Source: an uncultured Clostridia bacterium
GTDB taxonomy: Bacteria > Bacillota > Clostridia > TANB77 > CAG-508
Assembly: GCA_934157035.1 (NCBI GenBank)
Contig: CAKPHG010000002.1
Coordinates: 186,001 to 250,000 of the forward strand
Direction of reading: 5' to 3'
DNA: 64,000 nt
Part shown: positions 52,249 through 61,552 of the stretch, in pieces
How the letters are laid out: every line of letters starts with the position of its first letter
How positions within the stretch are numbered: position 1 is the first letter of the stretch
Program-made: the position numbers and the translations under genes
The notes under the pieces: generated by a model
Told to the model about the DNA's origin: nothing
The model's database searches: none
The model's input: only the letters and a program-made list of their open reading frames with translations

Positions 52249-52356
52249 GTTTACAAACAAAATAAATTATGATATAAGTAAGAAAATTTATTTAAAACAT
52301 TTTTATTCGAATAGAAATTAATTCTAAAATTAAATCCAAAAAAGAAAGAAGGAAAT

Positions 52357-53893
52357 ATGTTATCAATAGTAAAAAGTATGTCATTAACAGGACTAGATGG
52401 ATATTTAGTTTCTGTGCAAGTAGACATTTCTTCAGGCATGCCTGGATTTGAAATAGTAGGACTTCCAGATACAAGTATAAAAGAAGCAAAGGAAAGAGTA
52501 AAAACTGCAATTAGAAATTCAGGTTATGAACTTCAAAGTAGAAAAATATTAGTAAATTTAGCACCAGCAGATACTAAAAAAGAAGGTTCATTTTTTGATT
52601 TACCAATAGCAATAGGAATACTTGCAAGTTTGGGTGAAATAAATAAAGAAAAAATAGAAAATGTAGTATTTGTAGGTGAATTATCATTAGATGGAAAATT
52701 AAATTCAGTAAATGGAATTCTTCCAATGTGTATAGAAGCAAAAAGACTTGGCATAACAAAAATTATAATTCCTTTGCAAAATGCAAAAGAGGCGGCAGTT
52801 GTAGAGGGAATACAAATATTAGGTGCAAAAAATTTAAATCAAGTTATAGATTATTTAAATTCTAAAAAAGAAATCCCTATACAAAAAATAGAAATAAGTA
52901 AAATATTTGAAGAGCAATTTGAAACATTATTAGATTTTTCAGAAGTAAAAGGACAAGAAAATATAAAAAGAGCATTAGAAGTTGCTGCAGCAGGCGGACA
53001 CAATTGTCTTTTAATAGGAACACCAGGTTCGCGGAAAAACAATGATGGCAAGAAGAATACCATCAATTTTACCTAATTTGAACTTTGAAGAAGCATTGGA
53101 AACAACTAAAATACATAGTGTAGCTGGTGTACTTTCGAAAAATACTCCACTCATAACAGTAAGACCATATAGAGCACCTCATCACACAATTTCGCCAGTA
53201 TCACTTGTAGGTGGTGGAAAAATACCAAAACCAGGTGAAATAAGTTTAGCGCATAATGGAGTTTTATTTTTAGATGAGTTACCAGAATTTAATAAAAGCA
53301 CATTAGAAGTACTTAGAGGACCATTGGAAGATGGAGTAGTTACAATAAGTAGAATAAATGCTACCCTTAGTTATCCATGCAATTTTATGCTGGTTGCCTC
53401 AATGAATCCATGCCCTTGTGGATTTTATGGATCAAAGGAAAAAGAATGTACATGCACGCCACAGGTAATACAAAAATATATGGGTAAAATAAGTGGACCA
53501 CTTTTAGATAGGATAGATATACAAGTAGAAGTAACTCCTGTAAAATATGAAAAATTGCAAGGAACAGAAAATATAGAAACATCCGAAAAAATAAAAGAAA
53601 GAGTAGATAAAGCAAGAAGAATTCAACAAAATAGATATAAAGAATTAAAAATACATTCTAATTCTCAATTAACACCTATTTTAATAGAAAAATATTGTAA
53701 GTTAGGGAAAAAAGAAAAACTAATTTTAAAGAAAGCCTTTGATACATTAGGCTTAAGTGCAAGAGCTTATGGAAGAATTTTAAAAGTTGCAAGAACAATA
53801 GCAGATTTAGATGAAAAGGAAAATATTGAAATAAGTCATATTACAGAAGCAATTCAATATAGAAACTTAGATAAAAAATATTGGAAAAATTAA
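52357..53893 (+). CDS. comM: YifB/ComM-family AAA ATPase, frameshifted in the Walker A motif
   Basis: The ComM helicase promotes branch migration during natural transformation. Two overlapping frames together encode a complete protein of about 511 residues. The N-part (52357 to about 53030) begins MLSIVKSMSLTGLDGYLVSVQVDISSGMPGFEIVGL. The C-part carries the Mg-chelatase-like AAA+ domain (RPYRAPHHTISPVSLVGGG, LAHNGVLFLDELPEF, MNPCPCGFYG) to 53893. The break is one extra base around 53031-53033: GGTTCGCGGAAAAACA reads correctly as a GSGKT P-loop if the C at 53032 is removed. It is either a real inactivating mutation or a sequencing error. dprA and yraN follow, as in other Firmicutes. Confidence 0.85.
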
Positions 53894-53937
53894 AAATGTA
53901 TAATCTAAGATATTTAATCATAAAAAGGAGGTAATAA

Positions 53938-54813
53938 ATGATAAATAAAATATATGAAATAAATGAAACAAATAAACTTTATCCTAAAAAGTTATTAAAA
54001 ATAAAAGATAGACCTAACAAAATATATGCAGTTGGAAATATAGAATTATTAAATAATAAATCTATTGCAATAGTAGGCTCAAGACTGAGTACTGTATATG
54101 GAGAACGTTATGCTGCAAAATTTGCAAAAGAAATATCAAAAGCAGGAATAACAATAGTAAGTGGATTAGCTAAAGGAATAGATACTATTGCACATGAAAA
54201 TTCTAAACAAGAAAAAGGAAAAACAATAGCTGTTATAGGATGTGGTTTTAATCATATTTATCCAAAAGAAAACGAAGAGTTATTTAATAAAATAATAGAA
54301 AACGATGGATGTGTAATTAGCCAATATTCTCCAAATACGGATATAAATTTAAAAGAAATACCATTTAGAAATAGAATAATTTCCGCTCTTTCAGAAGGAG
54401 TTTTGGTTGTTGAAGCAAGATATAGAAGTGGAAGTGGTATTACTGCAAAATATGCATTTGAGCAAAATAAAAAAGTTTTTTGCCTTCCAAATCAGATAGG
54501 AGTAACAACAGGAGTAGGAACTAATAATTTGATAAAAGAAGGAGCAATGTTAGTTACAAATCCAAATGAGATATTAACACAAATAGGAGAAAATGTGGAA
54601 AAAGATGCACAAAAAGATGAAAAAATAGAATTAAAAGTACCAGACGAATATAAAGAAATTTATGAAAAGTTAGAAGAAGGAAAAATAGAAATAAATGAAT
54701 TATCAAGAATTTTAAATAAAACGATAGCTCAAATTAATCAAAAGCTAACACTTATGGAATTAGAAGGACTAATAGAAATATTACCAGGGAATATTGTAAA
54801 AATAAAAGATTAA
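53938..54813 (+). CDS. dprA: DNA processing protein DprA/Smf
   Basis: Binds incoming single-stranded DNA and loads RecA during transformation. It is 291 residues. The Rossmann-like core is intact: SIAIVGSRLSTVYGERYA, VSGLAKGIDTIAHENS, TIAVIGCGFNHIYP and FPFRNRII-like (IPFRNRIISALSEGVLVVEA). A C-terminal winged-helix domain (about 230-291) is present. The N-terminal SAM-like extension is short, and the protein is at the small end for DprA. The site is AGGAGG. It follows comM by 44 bp. Confidence 0.95.
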   Translation: MINKIYEINETNKLYPKKLLKIKDRPNKIYAVGNIELLNNKSIAIVGSRLSTVYGERYAAKFAKEISKAGITIVSGLAKGIDTIAHENSKQEKGKTIAVIGCGFNHIYPKENEELFNKIIENDGCVISQYSPNTDINLKEIPFRNRIISALSEGVLVVEARYRSGSGITAKYAFEQNKKVFCLPNQIGVTTGVGTNNLIKEGAMLVTNPNEILTQIGENVEKDAQKDEKIELKVPDEYKEIYEKLEEGKIEINELSRILNKTIAQINQKLTLMELEGLIEILPGNIVKIKD

Positions 54814-54922
54814 GTTAAAAAGATTATAAATGTATAAGTGTAGCAAAAATTAGGCCTAAATATGTAAGAGTAAAAATATATGGAAAGATTTAAAATAATA
54901 ATTAAAGAAAGGTAAATGATAA

Positions 54923-55279
54923 ATGTATTATAAACAAGAGACTGGAAAAAATGGAGAAGAAATGGCAAGTAAATATTTAGAAAGTATAGGGTATAAAATA
55001 TTAGATAGAAATTTTAATTGTAATCAAGGAGAAATAGATATTATTGCAAAAGATAAAAATGAAATTGTTTTTGTAGAAGTAAAAACTAGAACAAATAGAA
55101 GATATGGATTAGCTTCAGAAGCGGTAAATAAGATTAAGAAAAAACATTTGTTAAGAGCAATAAAATATTATATATATATTAAAAAATATGAAAAAAGCTT
55201 TATTAGAATAGATGTAATAGAGGTTTATATAAAAAATGGAAAAACAAATATAAATCATATAAAACAAGCAATAGAATAA
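54923..55279 (+). CDS. YraN/UPF0102 family nuclease-like protein
   Basis: 118 residues with the restriction-endonuclease-like core: TGKNGEEMASKYLESIGYKILDRNF, then GEIDIIAKDKNEIVFVEVKTR, giving the D...ExK active-site pattern (GEIDII, VEVKTR). Cellular role is unknown. It is commonly beside dprA and comM, as here. The gap of 109 bp before it shows no structure. The start follows AAAGG. Confidence 0.9.
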   Translation: MYYKQETGKNGEEMASKYLESIGYKILDRNFNCNQGEIDIIAKDKNEIVFVEVKTRTNRRYGLASEAVNKIKKKHLLRAIKYYIYIKKYEKSFIRIDVIEVYIKNGKTNINHIKQAIE

Positions 55280-55305
55280 TTATATAAAAAATAAAGTTGC
55301 TACAT

Positions 55306-55334
55306 TTGACTTTTTTTATAGAATGTGCTATTAT
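55306..55334 (+). promoter_or_regulatory. tRNA-Arg(ACG) promoter
   Basis: TTGACT (55306-55311), 17-bp spacer, TATTAT (55329-55334), 18 bp before the tRNA. Confidence 0.8.
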
Positions 55335-55352
55335 CTTAAATGAATTTTAATT

Positions 55353-55429
<77 letters not shown>

Positions 55430-55462
55430 AAACAGATATGAATTGATTCATATCTGTTTTTA
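55430..55462 (+). terminator. Terminator behind tRNA-Arg(ACG)
   Basis: AAACAGATATGAAT and ATTCATATCTGTTT are perfect inverted arms, followed by T. Confidence 0.9.
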
Positions 55463-55567
55463 TGTTAGTATAAGAGTAAAATATTAATTAAACTGTAAAA
55501 ATATAAATTTTTGTAACATAATAATAAATGGAATAATAGATATCTAAAAGGAGTTCTAAAACAAAAA

Positions 55568-56134
55568 ATGAGTAGTGAGAAGAAAATAAAAGATTATATG
55601 AATAAAGAAGAATTAGATATTGAACAAATAATGGAAGAATACACAAAATATATTATAAAAATAATAAAAAACAATAATAATTTTTTTAATGAAGAAGATA
55701 TAGAAGAAATTGCCTCTGATGTTTTTCTTGTAGTTTGGAATAATCGTAGTAAGCTAGATATTAATAAGCCAATAACTCCTTATATAGCAGGTGTAACAAA
55801 AATATTAATATTAAAGAAAAAACGTAATATGAAAGAAATGGCATTAAATATAGAAGATTTTGAAAATTATTTGTATGATACTAGTGTTGTAGATATTGAA
55901 TGTATGAATATTGAGGAAAATGATATTGTAATGAAAGAACTGAAAAAATTAAAAGAAGAAGATAGAAAAATATTTACGTATTATTATTTTAATTCGAAAA
56001 GTATAAAGGAAATAGCAAAAATATTAAATATAAAAGAGAATAAAGTGAAATCAAGATTATTTAGAATAAGACAAAAAATGAAATTAGAATTAGAAAGAAA
56101 GGGGTACAGTGATGGAAATAGAAGAAATGCATAA
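55568..56134 (+). CDS. ECF-like sigma-70 family sigma factor
   Basis: A 188-residue two-domain sigma factor. Region 2 (about 22-85) contains NEEDIEEIASDVFLVVWNNRSKLD. Region 4 (about 125-182) contains DRKIFTYYYFNSKSIKEIAKILNIKENKVKSRLFRIRQK. There is no region 1.1 or 3. The next gene overlaps its end by 23 bp and encodes a membrane protein, the usual sigma/anti-sigma layout. No matching promoter motif could be identified. The start follows AAAAGGAG. Confidence 0.9.
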   Translation: MSSEKKIKDYMNKEELDIEQIMEEYTKYIIKIIKNNNNFFNEEDIEEIASDVFLVVWNNRSKLDINKPITPYIAGVTKILILKKKRNMKEMALNIEDFENYLYDTSVVDIECMNIEENDIVMKELKKLKEEDRKIFTYYYFNSKSIKEIAKILNIKENKVKSRLFRIRQKMKLELERKGYSDGNRRNA

Positions 56135-57239
56135 AAAGATAATAGAAAAAGCGAAAACAAAAATAGCTGTATCCAATTATTTAAGAGAAGATACTGCTAT
56201 AAAGAAAAATAGCAATATACCTAAAATGGTAGCTACAATTATTATTACTATTGGAATTACAACTGGAATGACCTATGCAGGAACGGCTATATATAATAGA
56301 ATATGGAAACAACCAGAAAGAACAGTAGGATTTTATGATGAAAATAACAATCCTATATCAACAAAAGAGGAAAAAGAAACAACAATTACAAAAGAAGAAG
56401 CTGAAGAAAAGGCAAGAGAAATATTAAAAAAATTTGGGCATGATAATGAAAAAATACAAGTGGTACAACTAAAAAATGATATAAAAAATTTTGAATTAAT
56501 GTGGGAAATAGAAACACAGAAAAAAAGCTATGTTTGGATTGATGCAAAAGGAAGAAATAAAATGATGGTATCATTTAATAACATATTAGATGGTGATATA
56601 AAAAAGTATAGGTCAAATAAAAATGAAGCTGAAAAAACAGCAAAAGAATTATGTGAAAAATATGGATATAATATGGATAAGTACAATCTGATAGAGGTAG
56701 AATATAATTTAAATTCAGAAGAAAAATCGTACATATATAGCGTTAAATTTTATAATGAGTATGAAGGTATTAAGAATAATTATGAAGAAATAAATATTTC
56801 ATTTATACCTCAAATAAATAAAATATATTATTTTAATGTAAATAATATAAATTTTGAAAATAATTCAATAGTAGTAACTGAAGAAGAAGCTAAAAGTATT
56901 TCTTTAAATGCTGAACAAAAAGTAAAAACAAATAAAAATATAAAAAGTATATATACTAATTTAGATATAGTTCAAGTAAATGGAGATGCATATTTAAGAA
57001 TTAATGACTATAATCAATATAAAGAACAATCATATTCAAATTATGAAAAACAAAATTATGTAGTTTATAAAACAGAAAATATTACAAGAAAAGCATGGAG
57101 TGTAACAGTGGAATATGATGTAGATGAAAACACAGATACCTTTGATAAATATTATACATATTATATAGATTCTGAAACAGGAGAAATAATAGGAGGAAAT
57201 CCATATTATTATTTTACAAAATTTTTTAGAAATAATTAA
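56112..57239 (+). CDS. Probable anti-sigma-type membrane protein with PepSY-like repeats
   Basis: 375 residues. A short cytoplasmic N-terminus (about 1-35) leads to one membrane helix (VATIIITIGITTGMTYAGTAIY, about 40-61) and a large extracellular part. That part contains two or three PepSY/YPEB-like units, each starting with TITKEEAEEKAREIL- or VVTEEEAKSISLNA-type helices, and ends with DSETGEIIGGNPY. The N-terminal cytoplasmic segment would have to bind the sigma factor. It has no zinc-finger ZAS motif, so anti-sigma function is inferred from overlap and topology. Start ATG 56112 lies behind AAAGGGG; GTG 56109 is adjacent. Confidence 0.75.
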   Translation: MEIEEMHKKIIEKAKTKIAVSNYLREDTAIKKNSNIPKMVATIIITIGITTGMTYAGTAIYNRIWKQPERTVGFYDENNNPISTKEEKETTITKEEAEEKAREILKKFGHDNEKIQVVQLKNDIKNFELMWEIETQKKSYVWIDAKGRNKMMVSFNNILDGDIKKYRSNKNEAEKTAKELCEKYGYNMDKYNLIEVEYNLNSEEKSYIYSVKFYNEYEGIKNNYEEINISFIPQINKIYYFNVNNINFENNSIVVTEEEAKSISLNAEQKVKTNKNIKSIYTNLDIVQVNGDAYLRINDYNQYKEQSYSNYEKQNYVVYKTENITRKAWSVTVEYDVDENTDTFDKYYTYYIDSETGEIIGGNPYYYFTKFFRNN

Positions 57240-57348
57240 AAATAAAAGATGAAAAAAATGTAACTTTTTGTCGAAAAATGGTAATATTAAAATGTATGTT
57301 ATTTTTTCAAAAAAATTAGAAGCCTTATTGCAACGAAAGGAGAAGACT

Positions 57349-57831
57349 ATGAAAATTAAACGGTTTTTAAGTATTTTGTTAGTTGTAGTATTGTGTTTTG
57401 CAACAAGTACAGTAGCTTTTGCAGAAGAAGACACAGTAGAAAACAACTCTGAAAGTGTAAGTATTGCTAGAGCAGGAACCGAAGTATGGGACAGCAGGGG
57501 AAGAGGAACAGGAGGAACATTTACTATGACAGGTAATAATTTAACTCCTGTAAAAACAGTTGGGTTAGTAGCGGACAGATTAAACATTGTTATAGATAGT
57601 TACTCAAGCAATCAACCTGTGTATTTGACTGTACAGATAAGAAAAGCCTATTCAGATGTAGTACTTGCACAAACAACTTTCGGTCCAAGTTCAAGTGGTG
57701 GAGGTAGCTATTTTGGTACTTATATACCATACGGAACAAAAATACAAATCTATTTCGTAGTAACAAATGCAAGTGGAGAATATATTTCCAGTTTGCCATG
57801 TACGATAACATATTCATATTTTTATCAATAA
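57349..57831 (+). CDS. Small secreted protein, possibly controlled by the adjacent sigma factor
   Basis: 160 residues with a textbook signal peptide (MKIKRFLSILLVVVLCFATS, cleavage probably after AFA near residue 25). The mature part is serine/glycine/threonine-rich and beta-strand-like (GTFTMTGNNLTPVKTVGL, VYLTVQIRKAYSDVVLAQ, GSYFGTYIPYGTKIQIYFVV). There are no cysteines in the mature part and no cell-wall anchor. Family unknown. It follows the sigma/anti-sigma pair on the same strand and has its own GAAAGGAG site and terminator; it may be their target. Confidence 0.8.
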   Translation: MKIKRFLSILLVVVLCFATSTVAFAEEDTVENNSESVSIARAGTEVWDSRGRGTGGTFTMTGNNLTPVKTVGLVADRLNIVIDSYSSNQPVYLTVQIRKAYSDVVLAQTTFGPSSSGGGSYFGTYIPYGTKIQIYFVVTNASGEYISSLPCTITYSYFYQ

Positions 57832-57908
57832 AGAATCAAAAAGATTCTAAAAAACAACTAACTAGTTTAGGTTTCTAATTTTCAAAAAATAGTATTCATA
57901 CTAAACAG

Positions 57909-57941
57909 AAGGACTGCAAACAATTTTGCAGTCCTTTTTGT
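57909..57941 (+). terminator. Terminator behind the secreted-protein gene
   Basis: AAGGACTGCAAA (57909-57920) pairs with TTTGCAGTCCTT (57925-57936), then T-run. Confidence 0.9.
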
Positions 57942-57963
57942 ATTAATTATAAAATTTTTAAAA

Positions 57964-59373
57964 TTAATTATTCCAGAAGGCTTTATATGCTCTATAAGCT
58001 TCATAAATATCAAACTTACTTGTAACTTCATAAGGAGCGTGCATAGAAAGAACAGGAACACCAGCATCTATTACATCTACACCTTTATTTGCTAGTATAT
58101 ATGCAATAGTTCCGCCACCGCCGATATCAATTTTTCCAAGTTCAGCAAATTCATAGTCTATATTTTCTTTTTCAAAAATATTTCTTATCATAGCAACAAA
58201 TTCTGCATTTGCATCAGAAGCCCCAGATTTACCTCTTGCACCTGTATATTTATTTAAACCTAAGCCTCTACCAAGAAAACCAGAATTATTTTTCTCAAAA
58301 GCTGAAGCATAAATAGGATCATAAGCTGCATCAACATCTGCAGACAACATTTTTGATTTACAAAAGATTTGATCTAATAAATTAGGTCTATTAATTTCTA
58401 ATTTATTTAATAATTCAGAAATGAAAGTATCAAAAACGTGAGATTCCATACCTGTATTTCCTATACTTCCAATTTCCTCTTTGTCAGAAATAATGCATAC
58501 AGCAGTTGTTCTAGGATTTTTTAAATCTAACATAGCTCTTAAAGAAGTATAAACACAAACTTTATCATCTTGTCCATAAGCTGCAACCATACTTCTATCA
58601 AATCCCATACTTCTTGCTCTAAATGCTGGAACTATTTCTATTTCAGAACTTACAAAATCAACTTCAGTAATGCCATATTTTTCGTTTAACATAGCTAATA
58701 TATTAAGTTTTACAGAATCTGCTCCACTTTCACCCTCGTAAGGAATGCTTCCTATTAAAAGATTTAGTTCTTCACCTTTAATTCCTTCTTTTAATTTTCT
58801 TTCCATTTGTTCAGAAGCTAAATGTGGCAATAAATCTGTTATAGTAAAGATAGGGTCTTTTTCATCTTCACCTATTGAAATTTCTATTTTTTCACCATTT
58901 GGTTTTACAATTACACCATGCATAGCTAAAGGTATTGTAGTCCATTGATATTTTTTAATTCCTCCATAATAATGAGTTTTTAAATATGCTAAACCAGTAT
59001 CTTCATATAAAGGATTTGGTTTTAAGTCTAATCTTGGTGAGTCAGCATGACTACCTATAACGTTTATTCCATTTTCTATAGAGTCACTTCCTATAATAGC
59101 TAAATATAAACTTTTATCACGGTTATTATAATATACTTTATCTCCTGGATTTAATTTTGAATATTCTCTAATATTTTTAAAACCATTTTTTTCTATTATA
59201 TTTTTAGTTGATTTTACAATTTCTCTTTCAGTTTTAGAATTATTTAAGAAATCCATATATTCATCACAAAAAGAAAATATTTCTTCTTTTCTTTGACTAG
59301 AAATTCCTTCCCAACCCGTTTTTGTTTTACGGAAAAGCTTTTCTTTCAAATTTTCACTATTTGAATCTTTCAT
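57964..59373 (-). CDS. M18-family aminopeptidase
   Basis: Cytosolic zinc aminopeptidase of the M18 family, 469 residues from ATG 59373. Metal-site motifs are GSHADSPRLDLKP (about 108-120), SDKEEIGSIGNTGMESH (about 300-316), SADVDAAYDP and the C-terminal VLSMHAPYEV. The inserted PDZ-like/beta subdomain lies about 135-260. AAAGGATG precedes the start; the ATG at 59382 overlaps it. A 227-bp AT-rich gap separates it from the divergent VanW gene. Confidence 0.93.
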   Translation of the reverse strand: MKDSNSENLKEKLFRKTKTGWEGISSQRKEEIFSFCDEYMDFLNNSKTEREIVKSTKNIIEKNGFKNIREYSKLNPGDKVYYNNRDKSLYLAIIGSDSIENGINVIGSHADSPRLDLKPNPLYEDTGLAYLKTHYYGGIKKYQWTTIPLAMHGVIVKPNGEKIEISIGEDEKDPIFTITDLLPHLASEQMERKLKEGIKGEELNLLIGSIPYEGESGADSVKLNILAMLNEKYGITEVDFVSSEIEIVPAFRARSMGFDRSMVAAYGQDDKVCVYTSLRAMLDLKNPRTTAVCIISDKEEIGSIGNTGMESHVFDTFISELLNKLEINRPNLLDQIFCKSKMLSADVDAAYDPIYASAFEKNNSGFLGRGLGLNKYTGARGKSGASDANAEFVAMIRNIFEKENIDYEFAELGKIDIGGGGTIAYILANKGVDVIDAGVPVLSMHAPYEVTSKFDIYEAYRAYKAFWNN

Positions 59374-59600
59374 ATTTATCATCCTTTCTTTTGTTTATTT
59401 TTTTTGTATTATATCATTACTATATATTTTTTTCTACTCTTTTTTAATATCTCCTTTTTTTATAAAAATATAATTGAATAAGTTTAAAAAAAATAAATAT
59501 AATGTAGTAATTATCTTTACAAATAAAAAAAATTGGTGTTTAATAATTAGGAAAATATTGTATTTTTTTGTAGAATATTTAACTTAGATAGGGGATAAAA

Positions 59601-61475
59601 ATGAGTAAAAAGAAAAATAAACCACAGAATAATAATAGTAATGAAAAAAATACTATAAATGAGATAATTTCAGAAGATAAAAATAATATAGAAGATGCTT
59701 CAGCAAAAGCAATACAAGATGTAACAAGTGTTGTATATGCAGATAATTTAGTTGAAAATGTATCTTCATCAAAATCAATTAGAAAGCTAAATATTGAAGA
59801 AAATTCTGAAACAGAAAAAATAGAAAAAGAAGAAAATAAAGAAGAGATAATAGATAAAAATAATAATGAGGAATCAGAAAATACAGAAAAAAATGATAAT
59901 TTAAATGAAAATAAAAAAAATAAAGATTATAAATTACCATTAATAATTTCAATAAGTATATTTGTAATATTTATTTTGCTTTTATTATTTTCAACAGTAT
60001 TTGCATTAGTAAATAAAAATAATACAAAAATAATAAAAGGGGTTACAATCGGAAATACAGATGTTTCAGGATTAAGCAAAGAAGAAGCATTAGATAAAAT
60101 AACTAATAATTATGATAAAAAAATTGAACAAATAATTACATTAAAACATAATGATATAGAAACAATAGTAACACCTAAACAATTTGATGTAAACTTTGAA
60201 ATAAATAATGCAGTTGAAATGGCTTATTTAAAAGGAAGAGATGGAAATATATTTAAAAATAATTATGAAATCCTAATTTCTTTATTAGTAGGAATAAAAG
60301 TTAATCCGGGATTCTCTTATAATGAAGAAACTTTTAATACTCTAGTTTCTGAGTTACAAACTACTTTTCCAGATAAATTAGTAGAACCAAGTTATTATAT
60401 AGAAGATGCTAATCTAATTCTTACAAAAGGAGAAGATGGAGTAGTTATAAATGACGAAAAATTAAAAGATAAAATTACATATACTATAAATAATTTAGAA
60501 GAAAAAGAAATAAAAATTGATATACCTGTAGAACATAAAAAAGCATCTACATTAGATATACAAAAGGTATACAACGAAGTCTGCAGACAACCAAAAGATG
60601 CATATTATACAACAGATCCGTATGCTATCTATGCACATGTAGATGGAATTGAGTTTGATATTTCTTTAGAAGAAGCTATAAAATTATATAATAGTTGTGA
60701 AGAAAGTTGTTCTATACCATTAAAACTAATATCACCTAATATTACTATAAAAGATTTAGGAGTAGAAGCATTTCCAGACCTACTTGCAAGTTATTCTACA
60801 ACATTTAGTACAAGAAATACAAATAGAAGTACAAATATAAGACTAGCATCACAAAAAATAAATGGAATAGTTATTATGCCAGGAGAAGTATTCTCATATA
60901 ATACGACAGTAGGAAAAAGAACTGCAGCTGCAGGATATAAAAGTGCTGCCGTATATGTTGGTGGAGAAGTAACAAATGGTATAGGAGGAGGCATTTGCCA
61001 AGTTTCATCTACTTTATATAATTCAGTTTTACTTGCAAATTTAGAGATTGTTGCAAGAGATAATCATTGTTTTAATCCAGGTTATGTACCAGTAAGTAGA
61101 GATGCAACAGTATCTTGGGGCGGACCAGATTTTCAATTTAAGAATAATAGAAATTATCCTATAAAAATTGTATGTACAGGAACAGGTGGAGTTGTAAAGA
61201 CTCAAATATATGGATTTAAAGAGGAAAATGATTATCAAGTAGAGATTCAATCTTATATAATAAGATACATTCCTTATAGTACAATAGAAAAAGAAGATCC
61301 TAACTTAGCAAAAGGACAAAAAGTAGTTTTACAAAAAGGATCTGCAGGATGTAAAAGTGTGGCATATCGTATTTTAAAACAAAATGGAAAAGTAGTATCT
61401 AAAACACTTCTTTCACAAGACACATATAACCCACACAATAAAATAGTATCTGTTGGAACTAAAGAAGAGCAATAA
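59601..61475 (+). CDS. VanW-family membrane-anchored envelope protein (2)
   Basis: A 624-residue paralogue of the protein encoded at 29361. It has a long cytoplasmic, asparagine/glutamate-rich, probably disordered N-terminus (1-112), a membrane anchor (about 114-135: LPLIISISIFVIFILLLLFS), PG_binding_4-like repeats (about 145-395) and the VanW core (MPGEVFSYNTTVGKRT, NGIGGGICQVSSTLYNSV, SRDATVSWGGPDF). The C-terminal part is G5-like. Compared with copy 1 the extracellular part is clearly similar, but the cytoplasmic extension is new. The site is AGGGG. Confidence 0.9.
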   Translation: MSKKKNKPQNNNSNEKNTINEIISEDKNNIEDASAKAIQDVTSVVYADNLVENVSSSKSIRKLNIEENSETEKIEKEENKEEIIDKNNNEESENTEKNDNLNENKKNKDYKLPLIISISIFVIFILLLLFSTVFALVNKNNTKIIKGVTIGNTDVSGLSKEEALDKITNNYDKKIEQIITLKHNDIETIVTPKQFDVNFEINNAVEMAYLKGRDGNIFKNNYEILISLLVGIKVNPGFSYNEETFNTLVSELQTTFPDKLVEPSYYIEDANLILTKGEDGVVINDEKLKDKITYTINNLEEKEIKIDIPVEHKKASTLDIQKVYNEVCRQPKDAYYTTDPYAIYAHVDGIEFDISLEEAIKLYNSCEESCSIPLKLISPNITIKDLGVEAFPDLLASYSTTFSTRNTNRSTNIRLASQKINGIVIMPGEVFSYNTTVGKRTAAAGYKSAAVYVGGEVTNGIGGGICQVSSTLYNSVLLANLEIVARDNHCFNPGYVPVSRDATVSWGGPDFQFKNNRNYPIKIVCTGTGGVVKTQIYGFKEENDYQVEIQSYIIRYIPYSTIEKEDPNLAKGQKVVLQKGSAGCKSVAYRILKQNGKVVSKTLLSQDTYNPHNKIVSVGTKEEQ

Positions 61476-61508
61476 GTCTTTGTATATATTATAGAAATAG
61501 TAAATAAA

Positions 61509-61552
61509 AAATAAGATTATATCTTAAAAATAGATATAATCTTATTTTTTAA
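61509..61552. terminator. Terminator between VanW gene 2 and the C39-like gene
   Basis: AAATAAGATTATATCT (61509-61524) and AGATATAATCTTATTT (61532-61547) pair perfectly; T-runs on both strands. Confidence 0.9.
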
